Origin: Jeotgalibaca sp052266715
Lineage (GTDB): Bacteria > Bacillota > Bacilli > Lactobacillales > Aerococcaceae
NCBI GenBank assembly: GCA_052266715.1
Contig: JBQPRB010000009.1
DNA: 64,000 nt
Reading direction: 5' to 3' (one strand)
Shown: in pieces, positions 47,482-58,265 of the stretch
Layout: every line of letters starts with the position of its first letter
Position numbering within the stretch: position 1 is the first letter of the stretch
Notes under the pieces: generated by a model
Told to the model about the DNA's origin: nothing
What the model saw: only the letters and a program-made list of their open reading frames with translations
Database searches by the model: none
Translations under genes and position numbers: made by a program

Positions 47482-49374
47482 ATGAATCACTATGAAGCAG
47501 GAAATTTTGATGTGATTGTCGTCGGTGCAGGTCATGCAGGCTCAGAAGCAGCTTTAGCGGCAGCACGGATGGGACAATCCACATTACTTTTGACGATTGA
47601 TTTAGATATGGTTGCATTTATGCCTTGTAACCCCTCCATTGGCGGTCCAGCCAAAGGCGTTGTAGTCCGTGAAATCGATGCGATGGGTGGCGAAATGGGC
47701 CGTAACATCGATAAAACCTACATTCAAATGCGGATGTTGAATACCGGTAAAGGCCCAGCTGTTCAAGCGTTGCGTGCCCAAGCGGATAAAAACGAATACG
47801 CACAAGAAATGAAAAAAACAATCGAGAATCAAGAGAACTTATTGCTACGTCAAGGAATTGTAGAAGAGTTGATTGTTGAGGACAAAACAGTTAAAGGTGT
47901 CATTACGCATACGGGGGCTGTTTACCGTAGTAAAGCTGTCATCTTGACGGCCGGGACATCCTCTCGTGGTCAGATTATTATCGGGGAACTCAAATATTCT
48001 TCTGGTCCCAACAACTCGCAACCTTCAATCAAGTTATCAGAAAACTTATTGGATCTAGGTTTTGACTTGGCGCGTTTCAAAACGGGGACACCGCCACGTA
48101 TTTTGGCATCTTCCATCGATTATTCGAAAACGGAAGAACAACCGGGTGATGAAACGCCAAATCACTTTAGCTTTACTTCCAAAGATGAAGATTACTTGAA
48201 AGAACAATTATCTTGTTGGTTGACTTATACAGGGACTGAGTCTCATCAAATTATTCGTGATAATCTACACCGTGCCCCAATGTTTACCGGAATCGTTGAA
48301 GGTGTCGGAGCACGTTATTGCCCATCCATTGAAGACAAAATTGTACGCTTCAGTGATAAACCGCGCCATCAATTGTTCTTGGAGCCAGAGGGACGCAATA
48401 CCCAAGAAGTTTATGTGCAAGGCTTGTCTTCATCTTTACCGGAAGAGGTACAAGAAGCCGTGCTTCATTCTATCGCTGGGTTGGAAAATGCGAAAATGAT
48501 GCGGACGGGTTATGCTATTGAATACGATGTCGTAAAACCACACCAATTGCGTCCATCCTTGGAAACGAAAGTTATTAAAAACTTGTTCACAGCCGGTCAA
48601 ATGAACGGGACGTCCGGTTACGAAGAAGCAGCGGGTCAAGGACTTATTGCAGGGGTTAATGCGGCCTTAACAGTTCAAGGTAAAGAGCCTCTTGTTTTAA
48701 AACGTAGCGATGGTTACATCGGTGTGATGATTGACGACTTGGTTACCAAAGGGACATTGGAACCTTATCGTTTGCTAACGTCTCGCGCTGAATACCGTTT
48801 GATTTTGCGTCATGATAACGCGGATATGCGTCTTTCAGAAATCGGACACGAAATAGGTCTGTTGTCTGAAGAGCGTTACCAAGCCTTTATTAATAAACAA
48901 ATTGCAGTTGAAGCAGAAATCGCCCGTCTGAAAAAAATACGTTTGAAACCGACGCAAGAATTACAAGCTTTCTTGGCAGAAAAAAATTCTACCCAGTTGA
49001 AAGATGGTTTCTTGTTCGCTGATTTGTTGAAACGTCCAGAATTGGATTATGTCAGTCTCTATCCATTCGCACCACTGGAAGAGGCATTGCCAAGCGATGT
49101 GACACGCCAAGTTGAAATTCAAATTAAATACGATGGCTACATCAACAAAGCTTACAGTAAAGTAGAAAAACTGAAACGTTTGGAAGAGAAACGCATTCCG
49201 GAAAACATCGATTACGATTCTATTAACGGAATAGCAAACGAAGCCAAAGAAAAACTAAAGAAAATCCAACCTGAAACAATCGCCCAAGCGAGCCGTATCA
49301 GTGGGGTTAACCCAGCGGATATTTCCGTATTGATGGTCCATGTTCAAAGTGGGAAATTTTCTTACGTAAATTAA
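47482..49374 (+). CDS. mnmG: tRNA modification enzyme MnmG (GidA)
   Basis: FAD-dependent partner of MnmE. The 630 residues begin with the dinucleotide-binding [21 protein letters not shown] and include the two GidA signatures ([19 protein letters not shown] and YCPSIEDKI), the FAD motif [20 protein letters not shown], and the C-terminal helical domain. It follows mnmE by 32 bp. Confidence 0.96.
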   Translation: MNHYEAGNFDVIVVGAGHAGSEAALAAARMGQSTLLLTIDLDMVAFMPCNPSIGGPAKGVVVREIDAMGGEMGRNIDKTYIQMRMLNTGKGPAVQALRAQADKNEYAQEMKKTIENQENLLLRQGIVEELIVEDKTVKGVITHTGAVYRSKAVILTAGTSSRGQIIIGELKYSSGPNNSQPSIKLSENLLDLGFDLARFKTGTPPRILASSIDYSKTEEQPGDETPNHFSFTSKDEDYLKEQLSCWLTYTGTESHQIIRDNLHRAPMFTGIVEGVGARYCPSIEDKIVRFSDKPRHQLFLEPEGRNTQEVYVQGLSSSLPEEVQEAVLHSIAGLENAKMMRTGYAIEYDVVKPHQLRPSLETKVIKNLFTAGQMNGTSGYEEAAGQGLIAGVNAALTVQGKEPLVLKRSDGYIGVMIDDLVTKGTLEPYRLLTSRAEYRLILRHDNADMRLSEIGHEIGLLSEERYQAFINKQIAVEAEIARLKKIRLKPTQELQAFLAEKNSTQLKDGFLFADLLKRPELDYVSLYPFAPLEEALPSDVTRQVEIQIKYDGYINKAYSKVEKLKRLEEKRIPENIDYDSINGIANEAKEKLKKIQPETIAQASRISGVNPADISVLMVHVQSGKFSYVN

Positions 49375-49425
49375 AATGTGTTTTGAATGAAAGTACCAAA
49401 AATCCAAACGCCACATTAACAAATT

Positions 49426-49458
49426 AAAAACCGAAGCGGAATGCTTCGGTTTTTTTTG
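49426..49458 (+). terminator. Terminator after mnmG
   Basis: AAAAACCGAAGC pairs with GCTTCGGTTTTT, then more T. Confidence 0.85.
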
Positions 49459-49672
49459 TGCAATTTTTACATGTAAAACAACAAAATGTAAAACGGTAAC
49501 CGCTTTATGTAAAGAATAGTTAAGAAAAAAGAGGAGAAAGGACAAAAATTGACAAAAAGTTGACCGGACATTTACGGTTTATTAACAGAAAATCTATATT
49601 AGACCTTTATAATTTGAGGCGTAGCAAACACAGAGCCAAACGATAAATCAGTAAATAATAGGGGAGAAAAAT

Positions 49673-50821
49673 ATGAGTGGTATTGAATTAAGAAATATTT
49701 ACAAAGACTATGTCCCGGGACAGCACTCCGTAAATAACGTCAGCCTGGATATCAAGGACGGAGAATTTGTCGTTTTGGTTGGGCCATCTGGTTGTGGCAA
49801 GTCGACCACCTTGCGGATGTTGGCAGGACTCGAGGATATAACGGCAGGTGAAATTTTGATAAATGGTGAAGTCGTTAATGACACGCATCCGAAAGACCGC
49901 GACATTGCGATGGTTTTTCAAAATTACGCTCTATACCCTCATATGACGGTCGCAGGCAATATGGGCTTCGGTCTCAAAATGAAAAATTATGATAAAGCGG
50001 AAATCGATAAAGCGGTCAAAACTGCAGCTGCGACCATCGGGCTGACGGAATACTTGGATCGCTTGCCCAAAGAACTTTCTGGTGGGCAACGGCAAAGGGT
50101 GGCACTTGGTCGGGCGATTGTCCGCCAGCCAAAAGCGTTCTTGATGGACGAACCCTTGTCTAACTTGGATGCGAAACTTCGGGTTCAAACCCGTGCTGAG
50201 ATCGTGCAACTGACCAAGCAATTAGGAATCACCACGGTTTATGTTACACATGACCAGGTAGAGGCCATGACCATGGCGGACCGAATTGTCATCATGGAAA
50301 GTGGTGTCATCCAACAAGTCGGGACACCGTGGGAAGTTTACCTGCACCCAAGAAACATCTTTGTGGCAGGTTTCATGGGGTCGCCGGCCATGAATTTCGT
50401 GGATGTGACCATCACGGGAACGGGGATTGAACGGGGCGGCAAACACATGCAAATTCCGACAGCAATCGTTGAACATTTGCAAAATCTTGGTTATGAGAAC
50501 CGGGAAATGACGATGGGAATCCGTCCCGAAAACATCCATCTTTCTCGTTACGCAACGGAAGCAGTGCAGCAACATGGCTATACAGCCACCATCACATTGC
50601 CGGAAATGCTGGGAAGCGAAAGTTTGCTTCACTTTGACATGGTCGGACAACCGGTTGTCGCCAAAGCATTTACTATGGAGGCTTTTGCAGTCGGTCAAGA
50701 AGAACGTTTCTGTATCGATTTTGCTTATGTCCACTTCTTCGATAAGGAAAGTGGCGCACGCATTGCGATTCCTGGCTACGGTATAAACGCGGATCACCAC
50801 CCTGTGTTGGAAGGAGTTTAG
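49673..50821 (+). CDS. Sugar ABC transporter ATPase, MsmK/UgpC type
   Basis: Energises a carbohydrate importer. The 382 residues have Walker A VGPSGCGKSTTLRMLAG, Q-loop VFQNYALYPH, signature LSGGQRQRVALGRAIV, Walker B AFLMDEPLSNLDAKLR, switch His in YVTHDQVEAM, and a C-terminal TOBE-like domain. It heads the operon. The 210-bp gap upstream contains repeated ATGTAAAAC motifs and a partial palindrome around AAACGGTAACCGCTTT (about 49489-49505) that may be a regulator site; the promoter is not certain. Confidence 0.9.
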   Translation: MSGIELRNIYKDYVPGQHSVNNVSLDIKDGEFVVLVGPSGCGKSTTLRMLAGLEDITAGEILINGEVVNDTHPKDRDIAMVFQNYALYPHMTVAGNMGFGLKMKNYDKAEIDKAVKTAAATIGLTEYLDRLPKELSGGQRQRVALGRAIVRQPKAFLMDEPLSNLDAKLRVQTRAEIVQLTKQLGITTVYVTHDQVEAMTMADRIVIMESGVIQQVGTPWEVYLHPRNIFVAGFMGSPAMNFVDVTITGTGIERGGKHMQIPTAIVEHLQNLGYENREMTMGIRPENIHLSRYATEAVQQHGYTATITLPEMLGSESLLHFDMVGQPVVAKAFTMEAFAVGQEERFCIDFAYVHFFDKESGARIAIPGYGINADHHPVLEGV

Positions 50822-50824
50822 AAG

Positions 50825-51832
50825 GTGTTAGCAGAACAAAAGAGTTTAATTCAAAGGATTATGGACAAGGGTGTGAAACAGCCGCAATTCGATTCCGAAA
50901 CGGATCCTGATTTCCGACCCCATAAAGTGACACTTAAGCAAATCTGGAAAAAGTATGGCACGTTTTACTTGATGTTACTGCCCGCCATCATTTTTTTCCT
51001 GGTGTTTTCCTATTGGCCCATGACCGGAATCATCCTGGCTTTCCGGGATTTCACTTTTACGTCCGGTATGTACGGGGAAGGTTGGGTAGGATTGGAATAT
51101 TTTACCGATTTCTTCAGCCACCGGGAAACGCCAATGTACATCCGGAATACCTTGATCGTTTCCAGCATCAAGTTGTTCCTCTACTTACCTTTTCCCATCC
51201 TGTTGGCCTTGATGTTCAATGAAATAAATAAAACGAAGCTTCGGAGTGTCTATCAAAGCATTTCCTACCTCCCTTACTTCATTTCCTGGGTCGTGGTGAT
51301 TGGCATCATGAACCGTTTATTCGCACCTGACACCGGGTTGATGAACATTTTGTTGGCGAATTTGGGCATCACCGATGGCTCGACTTTCTGGGCGATGGAG
51401 AATTCATTTTTCTACCCCGCCATTTTCGGGAGTTACTTATGGAAAAACATTGGGTGGGATTCCATCATCTATTTCGCGGCCATCATGGGTATTTCCGCTT
51501 CGTTATATGAAGCAGCCGTCATCGACGGCGCCAACCGCTTGAAACAGACTTGGCACATCACCTTGCCGGGCATCCGTTCCACCATCGTAATCTTATTCAT
51601 TCTTTCATTGGGGAGTATCTTGACGGCGGGATTCGATCAAGTGTACTTGATGCAAAATCCCGGTAACTATGCCGTTTCTGAAACCATCGATACATATATC
51701 GTCAAGACCGGGTTGGAGCAGGCGAAATACGGACCGGCGACTGCCGTAGGATTAGTCCAAGGCGTGGCGGGCTTGATTTTAACGCTCATTGTCAACAAAG
51801 TCGCAGATAAATTTGATAGTGCTGTTTGGTAA
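50825..51832 (+). CDS. ABC transporter permease, LplB/YtcP-partner type
   Basis: Integral membrane subunit. It starts at GTG eight bases after GGAAGGAG. The 335 residues have six membrane segments after a polar N-terminus of about 45 residues, and the EAA loop LYEAAVIDGANRLKQTWHITLPG that contacts the ATPase. It resembles LplB, the permease of CUT1-type systems using large lipoproteins. Confidence 0.9.
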   Translation: MLAEQKSLIQRIMDKGVKQPQFDSETDPDFRPHKVTLKQIWKKYGTFYLMLLPAIIFFLVFSYWPMTGIILAFRDFTFTSGMYGEGWVGLEYFTDFFSHRETPMYIRNTLIVSSIKLFLYLPFPILLALMFNEINKTKLRSVYQSISYLPYFISWVVVIGIMNRLFAPDTGLMNILLANLGITDGSTFWAMENSFFYPAIFGSYLWKNIGWDSIIYFAAIMGISASLYEAAVIDGANRLKQTWHITLPGIRSTIVILFILSLGSILTAGFDQVYLMQNPGNYAVSETIDTYIVKTGLEQAKYGPATAVGLVQGVAGLILTLIVNKVADKFDSAVW

Positions 51833-51860
51833 AAACATAAAAAATTGGAGGATTCAAAAA

Positions 51861-53576
51861 ATGAATTTTAAAAAATTACTGGGTGCAGGTGTCTTGTTTT
51901 CTTCTGCCCTCGCATTGGCCGCTTGTGGCGGTAGTGAAATTGCAGAATCATCAAACGAAACGGCAGAAAAACCGACAGACGCTCCTGAAATATGGATTGC
52001 GGACCGCACTATTACTGGGTTGGTATTCCAATCCGCAGGTGATGCCGGGGTTGATTCCATGTCACCCGAAATCGCAGCATACATCAAGGAGCGCACCGGA
52101 ATCACCCTGGAACTGCAAACCGTAACGAGTGAAGATTCCACACAGGCTTTGGCAGCTGGACTGGCAGCGGGAGATTTACCCGATTTTGTTGCCTTTTACT
52201 TGAACCACTCCGGCAGACCGGAATTCCCGATTTTGTTGCAAGCATCCAACCAAGGCATGTTCCATGATATCGCCCCTTATTTACAAGAAGGAGAAACGTA
52301 CGGCAAATATTACGAGGAAGGTTATTTGCCAAGAGATACCAAAGAAAATATCATGATGCGTGAAGATCAAGACGGCGCAACATACTTGGTGCATATGGCC
52401 ATCGATGAAGAAGCAGCCGATCCAGGCATGAAAACAGTCGGAGGACCTTACATCCGTGCGGATATCGCCGACGAACTCGGCATTGATCCATTGGAAATTG
52501 ATACGAGTGAAGAAGTTGAACAATTATTGAAAGATATCAAAGCAGCAGGTTTTACCGATGATAATGGGGCACCGATTACACCTCTTGGACCAACGGTATG
52601 GGGCGGTTCCGAAAGACCGTTCATCTACAATGATTTAGTATGGCAAGGTGAAGGCGGCGAAAAATTCTGGAAAGATGGCAAAGAAGTGAAGCATGAATCC
52701 ATGACGGATTTTGCCGAGCAACGTGTTGCCCATGTCCGTGAATTGCTGGCTGAAGGTTTGATGCATCCTGAGTTCTACACCATGGAAGAAACACGCGCTT
52801 CCGAGGGCGTGACTAACAAATCATTCGCAATCGTTGCGGATATGTACAATTACCGTCCAGAAATCGGCGACATGGATTACATTCCTTTGGGACCAATCAA
52901 TCGTGTTGACGGTAACAACCACATGGTAATGCCTTACAAATCCGGTTATGCCGGCTGGGCTGTCCCTTCCACAACCGAAAATCCTGATGAAGTGGTCGAA
53001 TTTGCGGATTGGTTGGCAAGTGAAGAAGGTAAGACTCTTTACATGTATGGTCTTGAAGGTGAACACTATGACATCGGTGAAGATGGCAAACCAGTTCCTA
53101 AAGAAGAAATTGTAAAACTAAAAGATGAACAACCTGATGAAGCCAACAAAATGGGCTTCCGTGGCGTACGCGCTTGGTGGGGTGAACACTTGGCTTGGAC
53201 CAATATGAACAACCTGGATCACTTTGGTGAAGCGAGCTGGGGGGATAAGGTCAGAGAAACTGACGGTGATAGCCAAACAGCCGCCCAACAAATAATCGAA
53301 ATGTACAAATGGGATGAACGCTACGAAAACAAAGAAGTCATCGACGGCTTGTATCCACGTGCTTATTTGTTTGAATTCGAAGGTGATGCGGGTGACTTGA
53401 ACGCTGCCCTTGACCGTTGGGAAGAGGATATCGTGAAGGCTTACTACGCTTCAACGGAAAAAGAAGCACAAGCCATCCTTGATGCGGCGCGTCAAGAATT
53501 GGTGGATGCCGGCGTGGAAGAATTCAGTGATTTCCTGGAAGAAAAAGAAGCAGAAGGCGATGTCATTTTCTACTAA
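51861..53576 (+). CDS. Large extracellular solute-binding lipoprotein, LplA/YtcQ type
   Basis: Captures the substrate for the adjacent permeases. ATG at 51861 (MNFKKLLGAGVLFSSALALA) follows TTGGAGG. The lipobox ALAAC puts the lipid Cys at about residue 22. The 571-residue length and Trp/acid-rich sequence are typical of the long LplA-type binding proteins that take oligosaccharides. The substrate cannot be named. Confidence 0.9.
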   Translation: MNFKKLLGAGVLFSSALALAACGGSEIAESSNETAEKPTDAPEIWIADRTITGLVFQSAGDAGVDSMSPEIAAYIKERTGITLELQTVTSEDSTQALAAGLAAGDLPDFVAFYLNHSGRPEFPILLQASNQGMFHDIAPYLQEGETYGKYYEEGYLPRDTKENIMMREDQDGATYLVHMAIDEEAADPGMKTVGGPYIRADIADELGIDPLEIDTSEEVEQLLKDIKAAGFTDDNGAPITPLGPTVWGGSERPFIYNDLVWQGEGGEKFWKDGKEVKHESMTDFAEQRVAHVRELLAEGLMHPEFYTMEETRASEGVTNKSFAIVADMYNYRPEIGDMDYIPLGPINRVDGNNHMVMPYKSGYAGWAVPSTTENPDEVVEFADWLASEEGKTLYMYGLEGEHYDIGEDGKPVPKEEIVKLKDEQPDEANKMGFRGVRAWWGEHLAWTNMNNLDHFGEASWGDKVRETDGDSQTAAQQIIEMYKWDERYENKEVIDGLYPRAYLFEFEGDAGDLNAALDRWEEDIVKAYYASTEKEAQAILDAARQELVDAGVEEFSDFLEEKEAEGDVIFY

Positions 53577-53591
53577 TACATGACGTATGAG

Positions 53592-53623
53592 GAGGCTGCA
53601 GGCTAGTTGTAGCCTCTTTATTT
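53592..53623 (+). terminator. Hairpin between binding-protein and second permease genes
   Basis: GAGGCTGCA pairs with TGTAGCCTC (one G-U) followed by TTTATTTTT. Such hairpins after binding-protein genes usually let that gene be expressed above those downstream. Confidence 0.65.
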
Positions 53624-53655
53624 TTCGGAGTCACCATTAATTGGAGGAATTAAAA

Positions 53656-54558
53656 ATGTCAAAAACAATGCAGACGAATCCTATGATACGTCTCATCATC
53701 AACATATTGATTGTGTTACTCTGTTTGGCCGTCATCTTGCCATTCATGCATATCTTGGCGTTGGCCTTCAACAGTGGAAAAGATGCTGCCACGGGTGGTA
53801 TCTGGTTTTTCCCCCGGGCGTTCTCGTTGGAGAATTTCCAGGAGGTGTTCAAGCAAGACAACTTGCTGACGGGATTGGGCATATCGATTTTCCGGACCGT
53901 TTTAGGCACGACACTGGGTATTTTCTTGATGTCCATGTGTGCCTGGGCATTAGCGATTCGGGAATTACCTGGCAACGGAAAAATAACGTTCTTCATTTTC
54001 TTCACGATGCTTTTTGGTGGGGGAACCATTCCTTACTATTTAGTCTTGAGTGAATTGGGGCTGACAAATTCCATTTGGGTTTATGTCATCCCGAGTTTGT
54101 ATAGTGTCACGAATATCCTGTTGTTGCGTTCCGCCTTTAAGCAATTGCCAATGTCAATTGTGGAAGCAGCCCGGATTGATGGCATGAGTGAATTCAAGAT
54201 TTTCACCAGCATGGTGTTGCCGATGAGTAAACCGACATTGGCAACGGTCAGCTTGTTCACGGCGGTAGGCCACTGGAATGACTGGTTCGCCGGTTCCTTC
54301 TATGTCCGTCGTCCGGAAATCAAGCCATTGGCAACCATCTTGCAAGACATGTTGACCAGACAAGCCGGTCTGGCTGACATCTTATTGCGCAGTGGTGGGG
54401 GAGATGCTGCTTATCAACAACTGGAATCCATTCAAGTAACAGGACAATCCCTGCAAATGGCGACGATCATCGTGGTTATTTTGCCCATTGTCATCCTGTA
54501 TCCCTTCATCCAGAAATATTTCGTCCAAGGAATTACCATTGGATCGGTTAAAGAATAA
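53656..54558 (+). CDS. ABC transporter permease, LplC/YtcP type
   Basis: Second membrane subunit. ATG at 53656 (MSKTMQTNPMIRL) follows ATTGGAGGAATTAAAA. The 300 residues have six membrane segments and the EAA loop SIVEAARIDGMSEFKIFTSMVLPMSKP. Confidence 0.9.
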   Translation: MSKTMQTNPMIRLIINILIVLLCLAVILPFMHILALAFNSGKDAATGGIWFFPRAFSLENFQEVFKQDNLLTGLGISIFRTVLGTTLGIFLMSMCAWALAIRELPGNGKITFFIFFTMLFGGGTIPYYLVLSELGLTNSIWVYVIPSLYSVTNILLLRSAFKQLPMSIVEAARIDGMSEFKIFTSMVLPMSKPTLATVSLFTAVGHWNDWFAGSFYVRRPEIKPLATILQDMLTRQAGLADILLRSGGGDAAYQQLESIQVTGQSLQMATIIVVILPIVILYPFIQKYFVQGITIGSVKE

Positions 54559-54576
54559 ACATTTAAAGGAGTCATT

Positions 54577-55473
54577 ATGGAACTGAGACTAAGAGAAGAC
54601 GGGACCTTCCGGATTGTGCAGTTTACTGACACACACATCGGAAACAGACCCTATAATGCAGAGGATTTAGAAACTTTTTCTTTGGTGAAAGATGCATTAG
54701 CGTATTTTGATGCTGATTTAATTATGCATACCGGTGATGTTATCTGGTCCGAAGGCGTGAAAGATGCAGATTTAATATTTGAGGAATTGATGGGTTATTT
54801 CAATACATCGGATATACCGATGGCTCTAACTTTTGGGAATCATGACAGTGAAGAAATAATCACCCGTAGTGACTTAAGACGCTTATTCGAGAAAAACGTT
54901 TCTAATCGGGCCGATAAAAAAGATGTGTTTGTGCACGACGACCGCGAAAGTTATACCTTACAGATTTTAGCGCATGATAGTGATGAAGTGGTACAGGTAG
55001 TATACGTGCTCGATTCAGGAGCGGATGCGCCGGTGCCAATTGGAATTTATGATTGGAATCAACCGGAACAAGTGGAATGGTTCAGAAAAACATCCGCAAA
55101 ATATCGTAAAGGTGATGGTGTAAAACGGAATTTAGTCTTCCAGCACATTCCTGTTCCGGAGTATTGGCAAGCAGCGACTAACATTTTGGCTGGTTTCAAT
55201 AACGAAACGAATGAAGCAATCAGTGCACCGCATCTGAATACCGGCCTTTTCACCAACATGTTATTGGATGGCGAAACGTGGGGCATGTTCGTAGGACACG
55301 ATCATGAAAATAACTTTGACGGTTTGCACCATGGCATCCATTTAGTATATGGCAATGTCAGTGGCTTTAATACGTATGGTGAGATGGAACGTGGGGTACG
55401 GGTGATTGAACTGGATGCCAAGACAAATACCATCACCACTGAAGTAGTGAAGTACCATGCCTTTAAGAAATAG
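54577..55473 (+). CDS. Calcineurin-like metallophosphoesterase
   Basis: Two-metal phosphoesterase of unknown substrate. The 298 residues have the family motifs FTDTHIG, MHTGDVIWSE, TFGNHDSE, FQHIP and FVGHDHENNFDG. No signal peptide, so it should be cytoplasmic. Its place in the transporter operon suggests action on a phosphorylated or phosphodiester substrate brought in by it. That is inference. Confidence 0.87.
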   Translation: MELRLREDGTFRIVQFTDTHIGNRPYNAEDLETFSLVKDALAYFDADLIMHTGDVIWSEGVKDADLIFEELMGYFNTSDIPMALTFGNHDSEEIITRSDLRRLFEKNVSNRADKKDVFVHDDRESYTLQILAHDSDEVVQVVYVLDSGADAPVPIGIYDWNQPEQVEWFRKTSAKYRKGDGVKRNLVFQHIPVPEYWQAATNILAGFNNETNEAISAPHLNTGLFTNMLLDGETWGMFVGHDHENNFDGLHHGIHLVYGNVSGFNTYGEMERGVRVIELDAKTNTITTEVVKYHAFKK

Positions 55474-56794
55474 TATGACGCAAGCGACTTATCGAAAAAT
55501 GCTTTTTCCCTTGATTATTGAACAACTTTTTATGATGTTGATCGGTAATGTAAATGTTTATCTTTTCTCGTTGTATAGTGATCAAGCCGTTGCGGCTACG
55601 GGATTGGCAGACCAAATCCTGGCAATTGGTACGATGGCAATGGGAATTATCAGTCTCGGTAGCGTGGTTTTGTTTTTACAAAACGCTGATGATAAGAAGT
55701 TGTCTTATATTCAGGGAGTGACGCGTCAGACATTTGTTTTGAATTTTGTATTGTCTGCTTTGTTATTTTTCACCGTTTTTCTTTTTGGCGATGTGTTGTT
55801 GGGATGGATGCAGACGCCAGTGGAACTACGTTCATTATCCTTGACATATCTGCGAATTGTCAGTAGTAGTTTATTGTTCCAAGGTATTTCAACAAGTACA
55901 AGTGCCTTGTTGCGTAGTTATGGCAAAGTGAATATTGCCATGGCCATTTCAGTTGTCAGCACATTGATTACGATTTCGGGTAATGCTTTGGTCATTTTGA
56001 CACCCCTTGCCATTTTTGGTGAAGGAGTCCTGGGAATTAGTGTGGCGACAGTAGTAACACGGTTTATTGGAGCGGTGATCAGTATGATTGCGATTCGCAC
56101 GCAGTTGCGGAAAGTATGGGATGGGTTGTGGCGTTTTGGTAAAGAGGATAAACAAATTGCCAAAAGCATTTTAAAATTGGGTGTTCCTTCTGGGATGGAA
56201 AATGTTTCGTATAATTTCTCGCAAACCATTATAACAGCCGTGATTGCCTCGCTTGGAGCGGCAGCGATCAACTCCAAAATTTATACCCAGACCATTACCG
56301 CAGTCGTCTTCACCATCTCAGTCGCTGCGGGGCAAGCGGGCCAGATTTTGATTGGAAAATATATCCGTGAAAAGGATCATGAGAAAGCGCAACATTTTGC
56401 TCTACAAAATACAGGTTTATTTATGGGAATAGCTGTTTTAATGAATATATTATTGGCTTTAGCTGGACCGTGGCTTATCCAGATTTTCACGACAGATCCC
56501 GCTATTGTCACAATCGTTCGGACGTTATTGTGGATGAATGTTTTATATGATCCCTTTCGCGTTGGAAATGAGATATTGATTGCGAATTTGAATGTAAAAG
56601 GGGATGTGCGTTACCCGGTATTAATAGGATTACTGGTCACGTATTTATTTACGGTTCCGGCCAGTCTCCTCTTTGCGGGGTATCTGAATGGTGGCCTGTT
56701 TGCTATTTGGGTCATTTTCATCCTTGATGAAGGGATGCGTGCCTTTATTTTCTACAGACGCTGGAAAAAAGGAATTTGGAAAATTATAAATTAA
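55457..56794 (+). CDS. MATE-family efflux protein
   Basis: Predicted Na+- or H+-coupled exporter with 12 membrane segments over 445 residues and the typical two-fold repeat. Two starts are possible: ATG at 55457, overlapping the phosphoesterase gene, or ATG at 55475 just past its stop (439 residues). Neither has a strong ribosome-binding site, which suggests translational coupling. The substrate is unknown. Confidence 0.87.
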   Translation: MPLRNSMTQATYRKMLFPLIIEQLFMMLIGNVNVYLFSLYSDQAVAATGLADQILAIGTMAMGIISLGSVVLFLQNADDKKLSYIQGVTRQTFVLNFVLSALLFFTVFLFGDVLLGWMQTPVELRSLSLTYLRIVSSSLLFQGISTSTSALLRSYGKVNIAMAISVVSTLITISGNALVILTPLAIFGEGVLGISVATVVTRFIGAVISMIAIRTQLRKVWDGLWRFGKEDKQIAKSILKLGVPSGMENVSYNFSQTIITAVIASLGAAAINSKIYTQTITAVVFTISVAAGQAGQILIGKYIREKDHEKAQHFALQNTGLFMGIAVLMNILLALAGPWLIQIFTTDPAIVTIVRTLLWMNVLYDPFRVGNEILIANLNVKGDVRYPVLIGLLVTYLFTVPASLLFAGYLNGGLFAIWVIFILDEGMRAFIFYRRWKKGIWKIIN

Positions 56795-56808
56795 AGGATG
56801 AAAAATAG

Positions 56809-57459
56809 ATGGAGTACAAAGAAAGTAAGTTACAAATAGGACTGGCATGGGTCTTTGGTATTGTGATGGCAACCTTGTTTTGGATGGCTGGTGTTTTACT
56901 GGGTGCAGGTCTTTTTGGGTTGGTGCCGTCAACCGTTACTGTTTTTCAATTTATCCAAAAGATGCGCCTGGATTCCCAGCGTGCACAGCTGAAGTTGATT
57001 GTAAACTGGTGGAATCATTACCAAATGAATTTGAAAAAATACTGGCGTGTGAGTGGTCTTTTCGGTTCTACAGGTATTGTATTGACTGCCAATTACTTGT
57101 TTTTGAATACGCAAACGAATTATGTGACGTACCTGGCATTTTACCTGACGCTAGTCATGCTTGTTCTTGTTTTCTTTGTTTTCCTGTGGTTTAGTTTCCT
57201 TTGTTCTTATTATCCCGAAAAATCCATAAAGGAAATTGGAAAAAACGCTGTTGCCTATCCGCTAGCATTTGCTTTGGAAATGCTTGTTTTGATGGTGTTG
57301 AGTGTAGCCGTTTTGATGCTTATTTGGGCGGTTACACCTGGTATGGTAGTGTTTACTGGAGTAGGCGCTTGTTTCGTGGAATGGCATTGGGTGTTCAAGA
57401 AATTGCATGACACAGATGGACGTTACCGCTTGAAGCAGTATTGGTACCGTGCAGAATAA
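56809..57459 (+). CDS. YesL-like (DUF624) membrane protein
   Basis: The 216 residues have five or so membrane segments and the pattern of DUF624/YesL proteins, which commonly accompany LplB/YtcP-type transporters in Bacillota. The N-terminal part FWMAGVLLGAGLFGLVPSTVTVF and the end KKLHDTDGRYRLKQYW support this. Function is not established. Confidence 0.75.
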   Translation: MEYKESKLQIGLAWVFGIVMATLFWMAGVLLGAGLFGLVPSTVTVFQFIQKMRLDSQRAQLKLIVNWWNHYQMNLKKYWRVSGLFGSTGIVLTANYLFLNTQTNYVTYLAFYLTLVMLVLVFFVFLWFSFLCSYYPEKSIKEIGKNAVAYPLAFALEMLVLMVLSVAVLMLIWAVTPGMVVFTGVGACFVEWHWVFKKLHDTDGRYRLKQYWYRAE

Positions 57460-57474
57460 GGAAGGGGAGGCAAA

Positions 57475-58257
57475 ATGAAATATTACGATCAGCATATGCA
57501 TACTTATTATTCCTATGATAGTGAAGAACATTTTGAAAATTATCTACCCTTGGCGGACGATAAATTTCTGGTGACGACTGAGCATTTGGATTTTCATAAT
57601 CCTTATACGGGCTATCAGGATGACAGTCCGGATTACGAAGCTTATGCGGCGGAAATTGCTAAATTGAATGAGACTTACAATGGACGCATTTTAAAAGGAA
57701 TTGAAATCGGGTATACGCCGGGAGACCGAAATGAAATTCGCGATTATTTAAAAGGAAAGACCTATGATGTGATGCTGTTAAGTGTTCATCAAAATGGAAA
57801 ATATGATTTCATGCAGAAAGAAATTTTGGAGCAAACTCTGGAAGAGACCTTGGAAGAATACTACTCTTTGATGCTAGCAGCCGTTACAGATTTTAAGGAA
57901 GCAAATATTTTGACGCATTTTGAGTATGGTTTACGTTTGTATGATGTGACTGTGGCTGATTTGGAAAAAGTAGAACCCTTATTGTTGCAAGTTTTTAAAA
58001 AGGCAGTAGAAAACAATTTGGCTTTCGAATTGAATAGCAAGAGCATGTTTAAATATGGAAATGCCCATCTTTATGAATATGGCATCGAATTGTATAAAGA
58101 GGCAGGTGGGACATTGTTTACGGTCGGGTCGGATGCACATGTGGCAGCTGATTATGAAGCCCACTTCGTGGACATGTTTGCCATGTTGGGTCGCCATGGC
58201 GTTGAGGAATTAGTTGTTTTCAAAAACCAGCAACCGACAATGGTAAAAAGACCTTAA
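57475..58257 (+). CDS. PHP-domain phosphoesterase (histidinol-phosphatase-like)
   Basis: The 260 residues have the PHP metal motifs: DQHMHTYYSYDS (HxH) at the start, TTEHLDFH, GIEIGYTP, LLSVHQNGKYDF and VGSDAH. HisK/HisJ-type histidinol phosphatases look like this, but no his genes are near and it ends a sugar-transport operon, so another phosphoester substrate is likely. Good ribosome-binding site (AAGGGGAGG). Confidence 0.82.
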   Translation: MKYYDQHMHTYYSYDSEEHFENYLPLADDKFLVTTEHLDFHNPYTGYQDDSPDYEAYAAEIAKLNETYNGRILKGIEIGYTPGDRNEIRDYLKGKTYDVMLLSVHQNGKYDFMQKEILEQTLEETLEEYYSLMLAAVTDFKEANILTHFEYGLRLYDVTVADLEKVEPLLLQVFKKAVENNLAFELNSKSMFKYGNAHLYEYGIELYKEAGGTLFTVGSDAHVAADYEAHFVDMFAMLGRHGVEELVVFKNQQPTMVKRP

Positions 58258-58265
58258 TGGGAAAT

